From Gracilaria domingensis (taxonomy: Eukaryota; Rhodophyta; Florideophyceae; Gracilariales; Gracilariaceae), in the NCBI GenBank assembly GCA_022539475.1, contig VCMS01000179.1:124001-188000 (forward strand): DNA of 64,000 bases, written 5' to 3'. A program made the position numbers and the translations under genes. Positions 42,471 through 54,106 of the stretch are shown here, piece after piece (position 1 is the first letter of the stretch; every line of letters starts with the position of its first letter). Under the pieces are notes generated by a model, which worked only from the letters and a program-made list of their open reading frames with translations, did no database searches and was not told the origin of the DNA.

Positions 42471-43605
42471 TAGGGGTTGTATAATCTAGAGTATATGTGT
42501 TTCCGTTTCTACGCCGTAGGTCACTGGCTAGACTAGCAAGGTGCCTACATTCCCTAGCTCCGCGTTATGCGACAGATAAACAATGAATGAAAAGGGCAGA
42601 ACGCAGTGCCCAAAATATGGGTTAATAATTACAGCACATGAATACTGAAGAGAAACAGACAGAAAGCTCTCTAGTATAAATCGCAGAAAAGTTTCAAAAA
42701 ATTTAAAAGGAAATCGAAATATTGAAGTGATGCAGATAGTTTTCTGCAGGATAAACAAGAGATATTAATCTAGATATTGAGGAGGTAGTTCTCGTTGGAC
42801 ATAGTTCACTATTGTTGAGAAGAGCGTACAAGACTTTCAAAGAAGGAAAATTATGACGTGCAAAATAATATTCCTAGTACGATCTAAAAATGAAGGAAAG
42901 CCGCTGAAAGGTTGACATGCATCTATGAATAATGTCAACTCGAAAAATCTCAAGGTAAATATTGAAATAAAAAGCAACACAAGTTGGAAAAAATTGTTTG
43001 ATATTGAATGTCCAGTGAACAATCTCGATATTCACACGAATACAGTTCGAGCATAACTTTAATCTCATCGTACCCACCAATACTAATTTCAAAATTTTCC
43101 TTTGGAGAAACAGATGGCCATTCTAACTTCATATCTGTATTCTCTTATTCCGGCATGTTGTTTCATTGCAGTTTATTTGAACGCGGCATTTCTCAAGGGA
43201 AGTCGGCGAAAAATTGTTTTGACGGTGGGAAACCAGGGGGTTCGAAGGGAACCGTAGGACGCAATCAAGGAAAGTGCGCGCTCTCGTTCCCATCTTTTCA
43301 TGCCAACATTTTAAGATGGATGCAGTCAGGGGCGTGAGGTCTTCTGTAGAGCAAAACGTGCTCACCCGGTACACGGGGAACGATTTCATAGACCCCTGGT
43401 AAGGATGATTCCGGGTACTCGGAAGGTATGAGTATTGGGCCACGGATGGGATACCTTTTGGCAGTATTGAGGTATGGCACCCTGAGAGGTCGGCCATGAC
43501 GTGGTGCAGATGAGTATTGGTCGCGTGTACGCGTGTGTAGGAATGGGTGTGTTCACACATGTCTTCTTATGATTCTCGGATATTTTACTGGCAGCTGCCG
43601 CGGGT
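42471..43605. other. No gene recognised
   Basis: AT-rich sequence to about 43.2 kb, then mixed. Several ORFs of 60-140 codons exist on both strands without ATG context, domain or second copy. It separates the broken end of the tandem array from the LTR of element C. Confidence 0.4.
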
Positions 43606-44541
43606 TGTCACGTGCACCACGTGTAGGGACCTGCTTAGGTGTGCATAAGATTATTTAATTTAGTTTAACTAATTTATCGGTTACGATATAAGAGGTGACC
43701 TCCCGGTCACCTCCTCCTTCAGTAAAGGGTAACCAAGTTCGGCTCTGAACCAAGTTCGCCTGCACGAAGTGTACAACCCCCTCAGGAGGGTCACCGTGTA
43801 CGGTACGGATTGGATTCATCCCTCGGGATCACTCAGGCAATACTGACCATTGTGGCTTTGCCTTCGGGCTTATTTATTCCGTGTCTTCGAACTTTCTGTT
43901 TCTTTTACTGTGCAGTTGTACTGCTTTCACCACAATTGGTAGCGTTTCCGTCTCTGTATAGAGTTGTGCCGCGTGAGCTTAATACACATCGTCGTCTCCC
44001 GGCGCCGGGTCTGTTGCGGCTTGCCACAAGTCCCGCCGCGGGATTCCTCTCTTTTCCTCCTTTGGTTTTCCTTCCTTTTCTCCCTTTTACCTAGGGCTTA
44101 CACCGCTCTACGGTACCTCCCTCTTCAACCATTTAGTCGCTTTCGCCGGATTCCTGGATCAGGCCCGCTCACCCATCAACCACCGTAGGTATATCCCGTA
44201 TCAGCGGCAGTCTTACACCCGCACTATCCGTGTTCGGAGGGCTCACCACTGAGTTCATCTCGTCTAGAGGGCAAGGACTCGAACGCCTTGAGAGACGATC
44301 CCATCGCTGGGGTTTTGCTCTACAAGTAGTCTCCAGACCTAGAACGGGCTGGATTCTTTCTTTCGTTCTCGTTCTTGTCGAGAAGTCTCACAATTAGTGA
44401 TCAATTGGTTTTTGGGAAGCTACTGTGGAACATTGGACTCTCTAGAGTGTTTTATTTGTTGTTCGTTACTTACTCTTTGGAGTATCGAGACCTCTCGTTG
44501 TTAAGTTGATCTCACCGCAGTTTGGTACACCGTGGCCCGGT
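43606..44541 (+). repeat. Element C 5' LTR and leader (borders approximate)
   Basis: Begins with CACGTG motifs, an AT-rich part, TATAAG at 43687-43692 fused to a hairpin, then C/T-rich sequence up to the gag ATG at 44542. The layout matches the LTR of element A though the sequence differs. Without a 3' LTR the end and the PBS cannot be fixed. Confidence 0.55.
43686..43713 (+). promoter_or_regulatory. TATA box joined to a 9-bp inverted repeat (element C LTR)
   Basis: ATATAA is followed directly by GAGGTGACC-TCCC-GGTCACCTC, a perfect 9-bp inverted repeat. As in element A, the stem starts at the first G after TATAA. Confidence 0.55.
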
Positions 44542-46638
44542 ATGGCGCCACCTGCGCCGAATTCTCGAAACGGTGTGGCCAGAGAAACTGGTGTGCCTCC
44601 ACCTAGGCCCCCGCGTTCTCGCGACTCCGTACCTGCAAGGTCGCCTGACAATGAACAGGTCCCGGAACCCTGGAGAGCTTTGTTAGTCACGTCGGGTCCG
44701 ATGGCCGCTTCTACGGCAGGAGCTCCGCCCGTTACGGGTACTCCGGCCACGGAGAGACCAGACGATGTGGTTGAAACCCCTGGATGCTCGTACCTCGAGG
44801 CTCAACTGCGTGTCAGTCGGTTCGCGCAAAACTAGTTGTTCGAGGATCTGCAGTATCTCAGACGGAAGCTTGACCAAGCTGAAATCCTAGATCCGACCAA
44901 TGACATTCGTGTCTTACGTCAAGACGTGAATTCCATTTTGGAAAGTCTGGGTGCACCAGCCGCTTTTGTTCAAGCTCACCATTCCTCTATTCAGGAGCAT
45001 CGAACCGAAATCGATCGCCTAACCACTCGGTTGTCTACTCTCGAAGAGATCATCCGGATGGATAACGCATCTGATGCGAAGAATGCTAAGGAAGAAGCCT
45101 CTAAGCGCTCGGCACGCCAATCTTCGTATGAAGGAAATCGACGATCGAAAAAGGAACTCCGATACGACTCGGATTCGTCTACTTCCAATTCTAGCGTTCG
45201 CTCTGCGAAATCTACTTCATCCAGTTCTTCGGACAGTGAGGAAGACGGAAAACGGTATGGTAGTAGATCCCGCGGGACGAAGTCGAAGGCGACATATGGC
45301 ACTAAAGGAGTGATTCGCTCTAGCGAGAAAGATAGACGTCATCTTGGACTCAAGGAGTTGAAACCAACGAATCTCCTCTACAGGAAGCTGCTGTCGTATC
45401 GTTATTACCGATTGGAAGATTCATCCTCAAGTCGCACCTCGCGAAGCACCGGTAAGGTGAAGGACCACATCAGAAGACTGAATATCGTCTTTACGAAGAA
45501 ATTCGATGGCGAAGATCCAATTCTGGTACTGGACTTCCTGGCCCGCTTTGTGCAGGAAGCCGACATTCTCGGTATGAACGAGGCACAAGCGTTTCTCGCT
45601 TTACCCTATTTTCTGTCAGGGATGGCTGAAGATCAGTTTAACTCGGTCCGAGGGTCGTCCCGTGCATCTGAGGGAGGTTTCAGCTGTTGGCCGGAAGCGG
45701 AATAATACCTCCTGAGGTCCTATGCAACAGGAGGCGCGATTCACAACGCGACGCTCGCTCTGCGAGATACTAAACAGAAGACTGAAGAGACCGAAACGGT
45801 TTACTCAACTCGGTTGAACAAAGCGTTTCATCGCTGTGGAAATGTGTACTCCGCTCCGGAGAGATGCACGATGTTCGTGGATGGGTTGGACCCTTCTATC
45901 AAGGCTTTGGTGGCGCGATATCGCGAAGAGAAACGTAGGATTACCTATCTGGAATTGGTCCAGTACGCCCAGGCTGAAGGCGAAGTCCTCCGTGCTCGGC
46001 GCCCGCCGAAACCCCGTCGCTCAAGGGCGTTGCTCGTCAACGAGTCATCTTCATCTCTTTCCTTGGAACGTGGAAACTCTGTGAGCCCGGATCTGGGTAA
46101 TGTCTACTTCTTTGGAAGTGCTCCCGACTCGTACGGGTCTTCTGACATTCCGTCGTCGTCGACTCCGATCTCGGAAGGTGACCCCGCACTCTATATGGTA
46201 GGAACACGGGTACAGGCCGCTCCACTCGCTTACGCGACCAACGGCAGCCGTTTCGCACGCCCAGGATGGGTGAAAGCGCAACCGCAACGACGGCCAGATG
46301 GTATTCGATCTTTCGATAAGTCGGTGACGACCATCTGTCATATTTGTTACCGACCCGGTCATATTGCAGCTGTGTGCATGTTGCCGGCTCGAGAGTTACC
46401 GAAAATTATCGGGTGGTATGAGTCTTTGTCACCAGCTGACCGTGCTCGCGTTCCGAGTAAGAATTATGAAGAGCAAAGGGCCAAGTTTGGCAATCCTGTT
46501 ACAGGACAGAACGTTCGAACTGAGCAACCTCGAAACCAGGCTGAACAGGTAACTGTGACCAACCCCAAACCCGGGAATTCTGTTTCCCACTGTGAGCAGA
46601 GTTTGCCCTCGCCGGCCAACCCCGCCCAGAAAAACTAA
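44542..46638 (+). pseudogene. gag: Element C gag with two in-frame stops
   Basis: One reading frame from ATG 44542 to TAA 46636-46638, interrupted by TAG at 44833-44835 and TAA at 45703-45705. It parallels element B gag: Pro-rich N-terminus, coiled coil (about 44836-45060), Ser/Asp/Arg-rich hinge, capsid-like LVLDFLARFVQEAD and ALPYFLSG, and a zinc knuckle (CHICYRPGHIAAVC) near 46340-46380. It ends QKN at the frameshift site. The two nonsense changes are single-codon events and the frame is otherwise conserved. Confidence 0.88.
46629..46635 (+). promoter_or_regulatory. Probable -1 frameshift site of element C (G_AAA_AAC)
   Basis: Gag ends CAG AAA AAC TAA. The -1 frame is open from here into pol and encodes a segment (GVPPTGG, PEAPPLRS) conserved with the -1 frame of element B, as expected only if it is translated. 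Confidence 0.72.
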
Positions 46639-46662
46639 ACTTGGGAGTTCCCCCTACGGGAG

Positions 46663-46694
46663 GGGCGTCTCCTGAGCCGAAGTCGGAGACGCCC
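46663..46694 (+). promoter_or_regulatory. Hairpin downstream of element C frameshift site
   Basis: A perfect 10-bp stem, GGGCGTCTCC paired with GGAGACGCCC, around a 12-base loop containing GAGCCGAAG, starting 27 bases after the heptamer. Relative to element B, two base pairs differ by compensating changes on both arms. Confidence 0.72.
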
Positions 46695-47622
46695 GAGGCG
46701 CCGCCGCTTCGCTCCCAGGTCACTCTCCTTAAAAGGAAGATCCTTACGAGGAAGATGGCTCAATCTGACGTGGACTCAGAGCTTTTAACGGTTCTCCGTC
46801 GTCCGTGGGTACGGTCCCGAAATTTCCGTAACCCGGATAGAGTCCTTGTGATGGCCAAAAGGAATTATAAGGTTTACGCCGACGTCGGCTTATCACACCA
46901 CTTTATGGTTCGTCAACTGTCTGTGTTAGACACGGGCGCTGCGCTCAATCTCATTCACTCTTCGTTAGTGCCCGCGGCACTTCGGGAATTCGTTCGCTAT
47001 GATCCAGGCTTGGATATCGCTGGCGCGAACAATAACCCGTTGCGCACGGTTGGTTACTTAACTCTCACAGAGAGACTTGGCACCTACGTGGTGAAACTTG
47101 ACTTTGTTGTCTGCGATTCACTCGCTCAACCGGTTATACTCCGTTGTGATTTTTGCGACCGCTTTGTCGAAGCGATACGCCCAAGGGCGAAAACCGTGGA
47201 AACGAAAGACAGTACAACCATTCCGATCGTTCGGAAGCCGTTGAGGGGCGCAATCCGGAAGCGCGTTCCATTACCTGTGGCTCAGGAGGTTCCGAACGTG
47301 GATCCGAAGTCAACAGAGCTTCGCATTGCGAAATCCGTTTCAATCCCACCAGAATCCCAGATGTGGGTGCAGTGCGTCTCCAAACAACATGGAATTCGAC
47401 TAGTTTAACCTTCTTCATCGTTGTACGATCAGCGACAGCTCGCTTTAGCTAATGTTGTTGTTTCTATCGAGCCCGATCAACATTTCAAGGTACTGGTTGC
47501 CAACTTTGGCAAAACCACTCAATGGCTAGTCAAACACCAGGTACTGGGTTCGGTTCTGCCGCATCCTAAGGCGCTCGTACAGACGAGAATCTCAACGTCC
47601 GAGGTTCTCGGTGTGCCTAAAG

Positions 47623-47637
47623 CTAAGGAGGGGGAGG
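47623..47637 (+). other. Internal polypurine tract in element C protease-RT linker
   Basis: CTAAGGAGGGGGAGG, identical to the pol-tail tracts of B and C and 14/15 identical to the 3' PPT of B. It encodes KEGE. Confidence 0.65.
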
Positions 47638-48249
47638 TGCGTTCTGAAAACTCCGTTTTGTCGGATTCCTCCAGAAAGGGAAACTCCGCCGTACCGGAAG
47701 CAGTTGCTACTGAAGAGATGAACCTAGTTAGTTCGGGCCACGAACGACCGTTCATTCCGGTTAAATCAGCGCTACCCCCTGGCACAGAACAGACAAATCC
47801 TGTTGAGGAATTAGAGAAGTTGAATCTGGGCCATGTACCAGCGTCTCATCGCGAGAAGTTGCGAGACATGGTCAGAGAATTTACTCCCATGTGGGACGTT
47901 TTCCTTCGAACAATTGGAATTACGAAGCACCGTATTGATCTGCTCCCAGATACTCGCCCAATCGCGCAACACCCGTATCGGGCAGGCCCGAAAGCGCGGG
48001 AAGAAGAAAAGTCTCAAGTCGAGAAGATGCTACGAGCCGACGTAATTGAGCCACCTCAGTCGTCATGGGCATCGCCCGTTGTACTTGTTCCGAAGTCGGA
48101 TGGATGGTGACGTTTTTGTATCGATTACAGGCGACTTAACGCCGTTACCGTCAAAGACGTGTATCCGATTCCACGGATGGATGAGTACATCGACTCGCTG
48201 GGAAGCGCCAGAGTATTTACCGCCCTTGACGCCAATTGGGGTTACTGGC

Positions 48250-51185
48250 AGGGGAAAGGAAGATCGCGACAAGACCGCGTTTGTATGTCACCAAGGACTG
48301 TACCGTTTTATACGGATGCCCTTCGGGCTAACGAATGCTCCCGCTACGTTTCAGCGCGCGATTGACATTCTGTTGGCCAGAGTTAAGTGGAAGACTTGTC
48401 TTGTGTACTTGGACGACATTGTCGTATTTTCCAACAGTATGGATGAACATATGTCCCATGTGAGGGAAGTGATGCAGGTTCTGCGTGACGCAGGTGTTAC
48501 CTTGAATCTCAAGAAACGCGAATTCTTTACCGACTCGATGAAATACCGGGGCCACATTATCCGCCCAGGGGAACTCTCGGTCGACGAGGTAAGGGTGAAG
48601 TCGCTGAAGGAAGCGAAACATCCGACAACTCAGACGGAAGTCCGATCATTTCTCGGTTTTTGTAATGTCTACCGTCGGTTGGTCCCGAATTTCGCTGATA
48701 CTGCAGCTCCTCTCAACTCTCTTCTCAGGAAAGGACAGCCAGTTAGACTGGAACCATTCGGCGATGCGGAAGCATCCGCCTTTTCGTCCTTAATCGACGT
48801 TGTTACATCTGCGCCGATTTTGGCGTTGCCCACTCCAGAGCTTTCATATGAAGTCGATACTGATTCCAGTGACCACCAAGTGGGGTGTGCCTTGTTTCAA
48901 GTCTCGAAGGAAGGCGAGCGACGTCCAGTTGGATACTGGTCCCGTTCATTGAAAGTGTATGAGCGTAATTACTCAGTCTCTGAGAAAGTGTGTATTGCCG
49001 TCGTTTGGGCGCTGTCTACCTTAAGACCCTATCTCATGGGAACCCATTTCCAGGTACATACCGATCATTCGGCTCTCCACTGGCTTATGGAGATCTCCGA
49101 GCCGCCGGGTCCCTCATGCGTTGGCGTCTCCGTCTATCGGAATTTGATTTTGATGTCCGGTACAAACGGGGCACCCTGAATATGCAGATTGATGCGCTTT
49201 CCCGCTTAGGAACGTCTGGAGAAGCAGAATCTGTCGAAGACGACGACATATCATGCTTCTTGGTGGAAGACTGGGAGGAAGACTCCGAAATTACGGATGA
49301 CGTCTGTGACGATGTTCTCGCCGCAGAAACGGCCAAGCCACCGCCTGGCTCATCTGAACCCATTACCGCTGAAGAGGTAATACGTGAACAACACGGGTAT
49401 CCTTTCTGTACTCAGATAAGGGCCCGACTCAACGGGGGATTCAAGATACCTTTTCTAACCAACGATCAGGGATTTCTTGTTAGGATTGTTGGGCCACGTC
49501 CTCAAATTGTGGTTCCACACTCCCTACAATGGAGGGTTCTTTACATATCCCACTATGCAAAGATTGGGGGACACCCTGGTGCCAGGAAGTTGTATCTAAC
49601 TCTCCGAAAAGACTTTTATTGGCCAGATATGGCATTCGACTGCTACGCAGTACGCCGTTCATGCACGGAATGCGCCAAGAACAACGTCAAACTCCGACAA
49701 AAATCTAAGTCGATGACGCTGTTCCCAGCCCGGGCCCCTTTGGAGTTTGTCGCTATCGACATTCTGGGCGAATTAATTCGAACCGCACGCGGTCCCAGGT
49801 ACCTCCTGGTTATCACGGACAGGTTTTCGAAGCTAATGCGAACGGTTCCGTGGAAGCGGATCACTGCAGCAGCAGTTGCACAAGCATTTGTGACGCACTG
49901 GGTCTTCACTTACGGGCCACCCGTTATTCTGCTTTCTAACAATGGCTCTCAGTTTGCGTCAAAGTTCTTTATAGACGTATGCCGTATCTTGGATGTCAAG
50001 AATTTGTTTACAACAACCCTTCATCCCCAGTGTAATGGGCAGGTAGAACGATTTAATCGTACAATGCTTAACGCATTACGATCCTATGTTGCGCATCACC
50101 TAAAGGATTGGGACTTGTACACCGATGCTATTACGTACGCGTATAACACCCAGGTGCATCAGGTAACGAAGCTTTCGCCGTTTGAACTCGTTCTTTCGAG
50201 GATACCGCCACCGATAGCAATCGAATCACAACCGACGCTAGCGTCTTTCCCGTCACCACGGATGTACAGGGACACCTGGAAAAATTGGTTAACCAAGATG
50301 GTACCGGTAGCCCGGAAGCCCATGGAAAAGGCACAGCTTACGTACAAGCGTAATTTCGATCGCCGAATTCGCGGTACACCAGTGGTGGTAGAGCCCAACA
50401 GCTTTGTCTTCGTTCGGAAGGAGTATTATAATCCTGGCAAGGAAGAGAGACATAAGCTCTCCCCCATCGCTGATGGGCCATATCGCGTCATTTATGTCAA
50501 TCCGGATACCGTCGTACTCGACATTGACGGACGTCATGAACGAATCTTGCGCGACCGCGTTGTGCCGGCCGCAACGCCACCCACCGCAACCGGGCCCACC
50601 TCAAGCAATACCCAATCAGGGGATTCTCAACAGGAGACAGAACCGTCAACAGCCGCTACACTACCGTCGCGCCCGGCGATTCTTCCGCACCCCGATCGAG
50701 GATTAATTGATCTACCTACAGTAGGTACTTCTGACCACAGAACTGAACTTCCTACTACTTGGACGAATTCCAAAGACTCTGCACGGGTACTTATAAGAGT
50801 AACCCCCCCATCCCATCTCCTGATGGAGCCCGTGGCGCCACCTAAGGAGGGGGAGGATACTGCAGCTGCTGCGAATGGCACTGACGCATCGGTCTCCCCC
50901 GGTTCCCCAACCACGGGAAATGTGATCCACACTGACAATCCAGTCGCTCCCGTGGGAGAATCTAGTGGCACAGTTGCTTCGTCGCACCCCAACCGTGAAG
51001 ACTCCGCCGTGTCGGTCTCCGTTATCACGGAACGTGCCCGCGAAAGGCGCGGCGGTGACGCAGAAGCAGCTACCCACTCTGGGACCTCTAACCGCTTGAA
51101 CTCGCGTATCCGCGCTGAGAAGCATAGCCGAACTGTGAAAACAGTTTCCGCTGATCCGGACCAGCCGCTGGACGCGGAAGAATAG
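48250..51185 (+). pseudogene. pol: Element C RT palm, RNase H and integrase
   Basis: 48256-49100 holds RT (RMPFGLTNAPATFQ and YLDD) and RNase H (TDSSDHQVG, HTDHSALHW). A frame change near 49110 leads into a long frame to 51185 with the integrase zinc module (CTEC) and first Asp (AIDILGEL). The second catalytic residue is altered: LLSNNGSQF instead of LLSDNGSQF, so Asp is Asn. The Glu (NGQVERF) is kept. The Pro/Thr-rich tail contains the second internal polypurine tract. The Asn change alone would abolish DDE catalysis. Confidence 0.88.
50842..50856 (+). other. Internal polypurine tract in element C pol tail
   Basis: CTAAGGAGGGGGAGG, the same 15 bases as in element B at the equivalent position (20692-20706), encoding KEGE. 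Confidence 0.65.
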
Positions 51186-51898
51186 CATTGCAACCCTGAA
51201 ATGGGAAGCCTCGTGAACGAGTTGTGCTGAGTATTACCACTCATTATGGATTCATTTGTGGGATTTTTAACGCTTTCTTGGAAGCCGACACTCTACAGTG
51301 TGAACCACATCGCGTGTGGAGACTTGGAACTCCGCCACCACTGCAAGAAGTGCAACCTCCGTGACACGGGGCCACAGAACCAGGCGCGTGCCACGCAACG
51401 CACGTTACAACGTGAAAAGCCCTAATGAGCGGTCGGCGACCTTTCGCGAACGGATGGCCGAGCACGGCACGCGCACGATTGTCGTGGTCGCCAATCTGTG
51501 GCGTAGAGCCAATCAGAGCTCTTGGCACAAGCCCCGTAGACCGGGTAAACCGCCGCCCTGCCAAGTGAGTGCCTAACGCACCTCCGTCACCGAAACGGTT
51601 ATCCCCGTGAAAGCCGGGAGATTCGTCAACCGGAAGTACTACCGTTTGTCAGTCTCTCGACTCTCGTCGAATAAAGTGATACCGTTGCACTCGTCTGATC
51701 GAGAGCTTTGCAACTACCTCTCTAGCTCGAGGATAGGACGCGTAGGACGCGAGTTACAGTACGGCCGCCGCAGCGGCATGCGTGGAAAACCGCGGAAGTA
51801 AGCCCGTCTCCAACGTTGCAAAGATTCACGTGCGTGATTTTAGGCAGCTACATAACCTCTCCTGGTGAAACTGCGTCAGCAGGAGTGACCCATACGCC
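51186..51898. other. Gap between pol and chromodomain ORF of element C
   Basis: 713 bp with two open frames without ATG (51316-51576, 51607-51801), both Arg-rich. No domain is seen. It corresponds in position to the gap in element B. Confidence 0.4.
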
Positions 51899-52132
51899 AT
51901 GGAGTCCCGCGAACGGGAAGTGTTCCCACAAGAATTCTTTATCGAACGCATCGTGAGTCACGTCGTGAACCCCGATGGGGAGACTGAATACCAAGTCCGT
52001 TCGTACGGATACTCCCCTGAGGAGGATACTCTCGAGCCGATCGAACATCTGCCTTGATCGAATGTTCTCGCCTACTACCGGCGCAAGCGCTTACCGCCAC
52101 CTCCAAACTTGGACGCAGCCCAGGTAGGGTGA
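51899..52132 (+). pseudogene. Stand-alone chromodomain ORF of element C, with stop
   Basis: ATG 51899, chromodomain FFIERIVSHVV ... YQVRSYGYSPEEDTLEPIEHLP, then TGA at 52055-52057 where element B has an Arg codon. The frame continues 24 codons to TGA at 52130-52132 and ends AQVG, as in element B. The cage Trp is Ser (VRSYGY), and the first cage aromatic is Phe. The shared ATG position and shared C-terminus in B and C show this is a real, separately encoded gene. Confidence 0.8.
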
Positions 52133-52611
52133 CAGTACTACGTCTGTGTTCTGCAAAGTGGAATATAGTCAGTTCGCTTTGGAAACTAAGCTAGTTTTGG
52201 GGCTATTTGGGGCGCGCAAGGGGGTAGCAGAGGCTGGCACTCAAAAAATTAAGAAATTTTGGAATATTAAATTCCATTTCGCGCAGTTTAGTTCTTGGGT
52301 CCCCTAGTTTTTGTAGAGGTTCTACTTCGCCGCACCACCCCATTCACTCTTTTCCGCGACCCTCTCTCAAAACTGCACTCGTGCTAGTTTGCGTTTCCAT
52401 TTTCTCCCATGTTGCAATGCCAATCGCAACTCATCCCACCTCAATCATCCCATCACTTCTTCCCAGTCCACACCACCACCCCCACTATTTACCCATTTCT
52501 CGCCCATCACGCGTTCGCATCCTCTCTTTCCGTCTCCGCAAACGTCTTTTTGTAGAAGTCCGGTGGACAGCTCTGCCCCTTCTCGTATACCCGCCTCGCC
52601 CCAAAACGGCT
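52133..52611. other. No gene recognised
   Basis: Sequence after the truncated element C. A T-rich stretch (52250-52330) is followed by pyrimidine-rich sequence that leads into the 3' end of the minus-strand coiled-coil gene. No LTR match to 43.6-44.5 kb is seen. Confidence 0.45.
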
Positions 52612-53541
52612 TCAAATCCCTCCCATCCTTCTCTCCTCCTGTCCCCTCAGAATCCCCTTCGCAGTCCGCGCTACCTCCGCCGCACTCCTAAACCCAGTCA
52701 CCACCGGAGCTCCCACTCTCTCCCGCGGCACCTCCTCCACCACCTTCTTCATCTCCTTACGCCTCTTCTTCAGACGGCTCTTTCCATCCCCAACCCCACC
52801 ACCCTTTGTCTTCGGTGTCACAGGAGACCCCTTCTGCACCGCCACCATTCCCACACTTCTCTTCTCCGTCCTTCCCTCCACACCTCCTTTCAGCGTCTCC
52901 TCTTCCACCAATCTTTGCCTCTTGCCCAGCTCCTTCACCTCCTTCTCCAGCACGTCCAACCTCTCGTTCAGAACCCTATTCTCCTCCCGCAACTCTCCAA
53001 CCTCCCTTCCCGCACACTCCACTATCCCATACACATGATTTCTCATCTCCACTCCCAATACCGACAACGAATTCCGTAGGCTCGTAATCGCCTCAACCGA
53101 AACACCACTACCACCCCCACGCAGCACCACACCGCCCATTTCCGTTACAATCTCCACAATTCCATCGTCCAGTTGCTCCTTCATTACCAAACCCAACATC
53201 CCGACCCTTGCCTTCATCTCCACAAGAAACCGCATCTCCCTGTCACTCTCTCCGCCCTCACTCTCTATCTGGTCTCCAACCTCTAACTGACTCAGATGCA
53301 CCGCACCCCTTCTCTCCATTGCGACCCCCTCCACCTCCAATTCTACACCCTTCTCCACCTCATCACCATCCCCTCTCCTCGCCTCACACTTCTTTCCTTC
53401 ATCGGCCACTTCCTTCTTCTGCGACATCCGACCAGCCGCCGTAATCACGTCCTCTTCCTGCTTTGATGACGGCGTCGGCGGTACCTCCTTCCCCTCCAAC
53501 AGTGCCAACAGCTCCTCATCCTTCACGTATCCGTTCGACAT
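52612..53541 (-). CDS. Coiled-coil protein of unknown function (309 aa)
   Basis: An intact ORF. I choose ATG 53539-53541 (MSNGYVKDEEL); the frame is open upstream for 32 codons but without ATG. The protein is highly charged. Residues about 30-110 are Glu/Lys-rich. A heptad pattern near residues 170-225 (LREENRVLNERLDVLEKEVKEL) predicts a leucine-zipper-like coiled coil. The C-terminus is basic (KSRLKKRRKEMKKVVEE). The coding strand is strikingly purine-rich (GA), so the plus strand looks like a pyrimidine tract for 1 kb. A TTAAATA motif at about 53725-53731 on the minus strand could be its TATA element. It might be a host nuclear protein or ORF1 of a transposon; no enzymatic domain is visible. 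Confidence 0.6.
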   Translation of the reverse strand: MSNGYVKDEELLALLEGKEVPPTPSSKQEEDVITAAGRMSQKKEVADEGKKCEARRGDGDEVEKGVELEVEGVAMERRGAVHLSQLEVGDQIESEGGESDREMRFLVEMKARVGMLGLVMKEQLDDGIVEIVTEMGGVVLRGGGSGVSVEAITSLRNSLSVLGVEMRNHVYGIVECAGREVGELREENRVLNERLDVLEKEVKELGKRQRLVEEETLKGGVEGRTEKRSVGMVAVQKGSPVTPKTKGGGVGDGKSRLKKRRKEMKKVVEEVPRERVGAPVVTGFRSAAEVARTAKGILRGQEERRMGGI

Positions 53542-53819
53542 CTTCAGAAGAAGAAGTAGTAGTTGGATCGAAGTTTCCGCTGCGATACAGTGCAATCGAG
53601 CTAAACTGTGCTGTCCACCCCCACTGTCCAACCACACGGGCTATATCCAGCACCATGATTGTCCCTGTTTCCCTCATCCCATTTCCCGCCAAAACATCTA
53701 CTGTACACCCCCGCACCTTCCACTATTTAAGCGCCACCTCTCTGTCTCCTCTTTCGCGCTCACATAATCCCCACCCACCTCGCCTCGACCGGCGATATTT
53801 TTCTCTTCCACCATAACCC

Positions 53820-54106
53820 CACTCGATGGTTATAGCAAAACAGGAAGATATTGCCTGTGGAGGCAAGCTAGGGACTAGTGATTGTACTTAGAGTTGCTCA
53901 CCCTCTGTCTCGACTGGTGGCATGTTCTTCTTCCGTCACATCCTTTGTGGGTTGTGACAAAAAAAGAATATGTCACCACTCGACACCGGATGGGTAACAA
54001 TGGTAGCACGTAGAGTAGTTCATCCTCCCTTTCAGCGTCCACTGGGGATATATTGATGTTCTCTCACATCCTTTCCCGGTTGTGATACAAGAGAAATACA
54101 TCTCCA
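53820..54106. other. Spacer with an imperfect direct repeat
   Basis: Two related segments of about 60-70 bp (near 53920-53970 and 54055-54105) share CACATCCTTT...GGTTGTGA and flanking A-rich parts. No ORF. Confidence 0.4.

Larger units (their letters stand above)
46641..48250 (+). pseudogene. pol: Element C protease and RT N-terminal part
   Basis: Frame 46641-47408 includes LSVLDTGAALN (DTG active site) and CDFCDRFVEAIRP, then TAA at 47406-47408 where B has Gln. It continues in frame to 48110, including EFTPMWD and AQHPYRAGPKAREEE, then TGA. The RT fingers follow in a shifted frame (FCIDYRRLNA, FTALDANWGYWQ) to about 48250. The internal polypurine tract is at 47623-47637. Confidence 0.85.
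43606..52132 (+). mobile_element. Element C: decayed Ty3/gypsy retrotransposon lacking its 3' LTR
   Basis: Plus-strand order: 5' LTR region, gag, frameshift site, pol (protease, RT, RNase H, integrase) and a separate chromodomain ORF, the same plan as element B. Gag has two in-frame stops and pol at least two stops and two frame breaks, so the copy is dead. No second LTR, antisense ORF or polypurine tract is found after 52132, so the 3' end is deleted. The start at TGTCACG (43606) is a guess based on the usual TG end. Confidence 0.9.

Noticed and set aside
52133-52611. A 3' LTR for element C
   Set aside because: No similarity to 43.6-44.5 kb could be found here or further right, so I treat the element as truncated.
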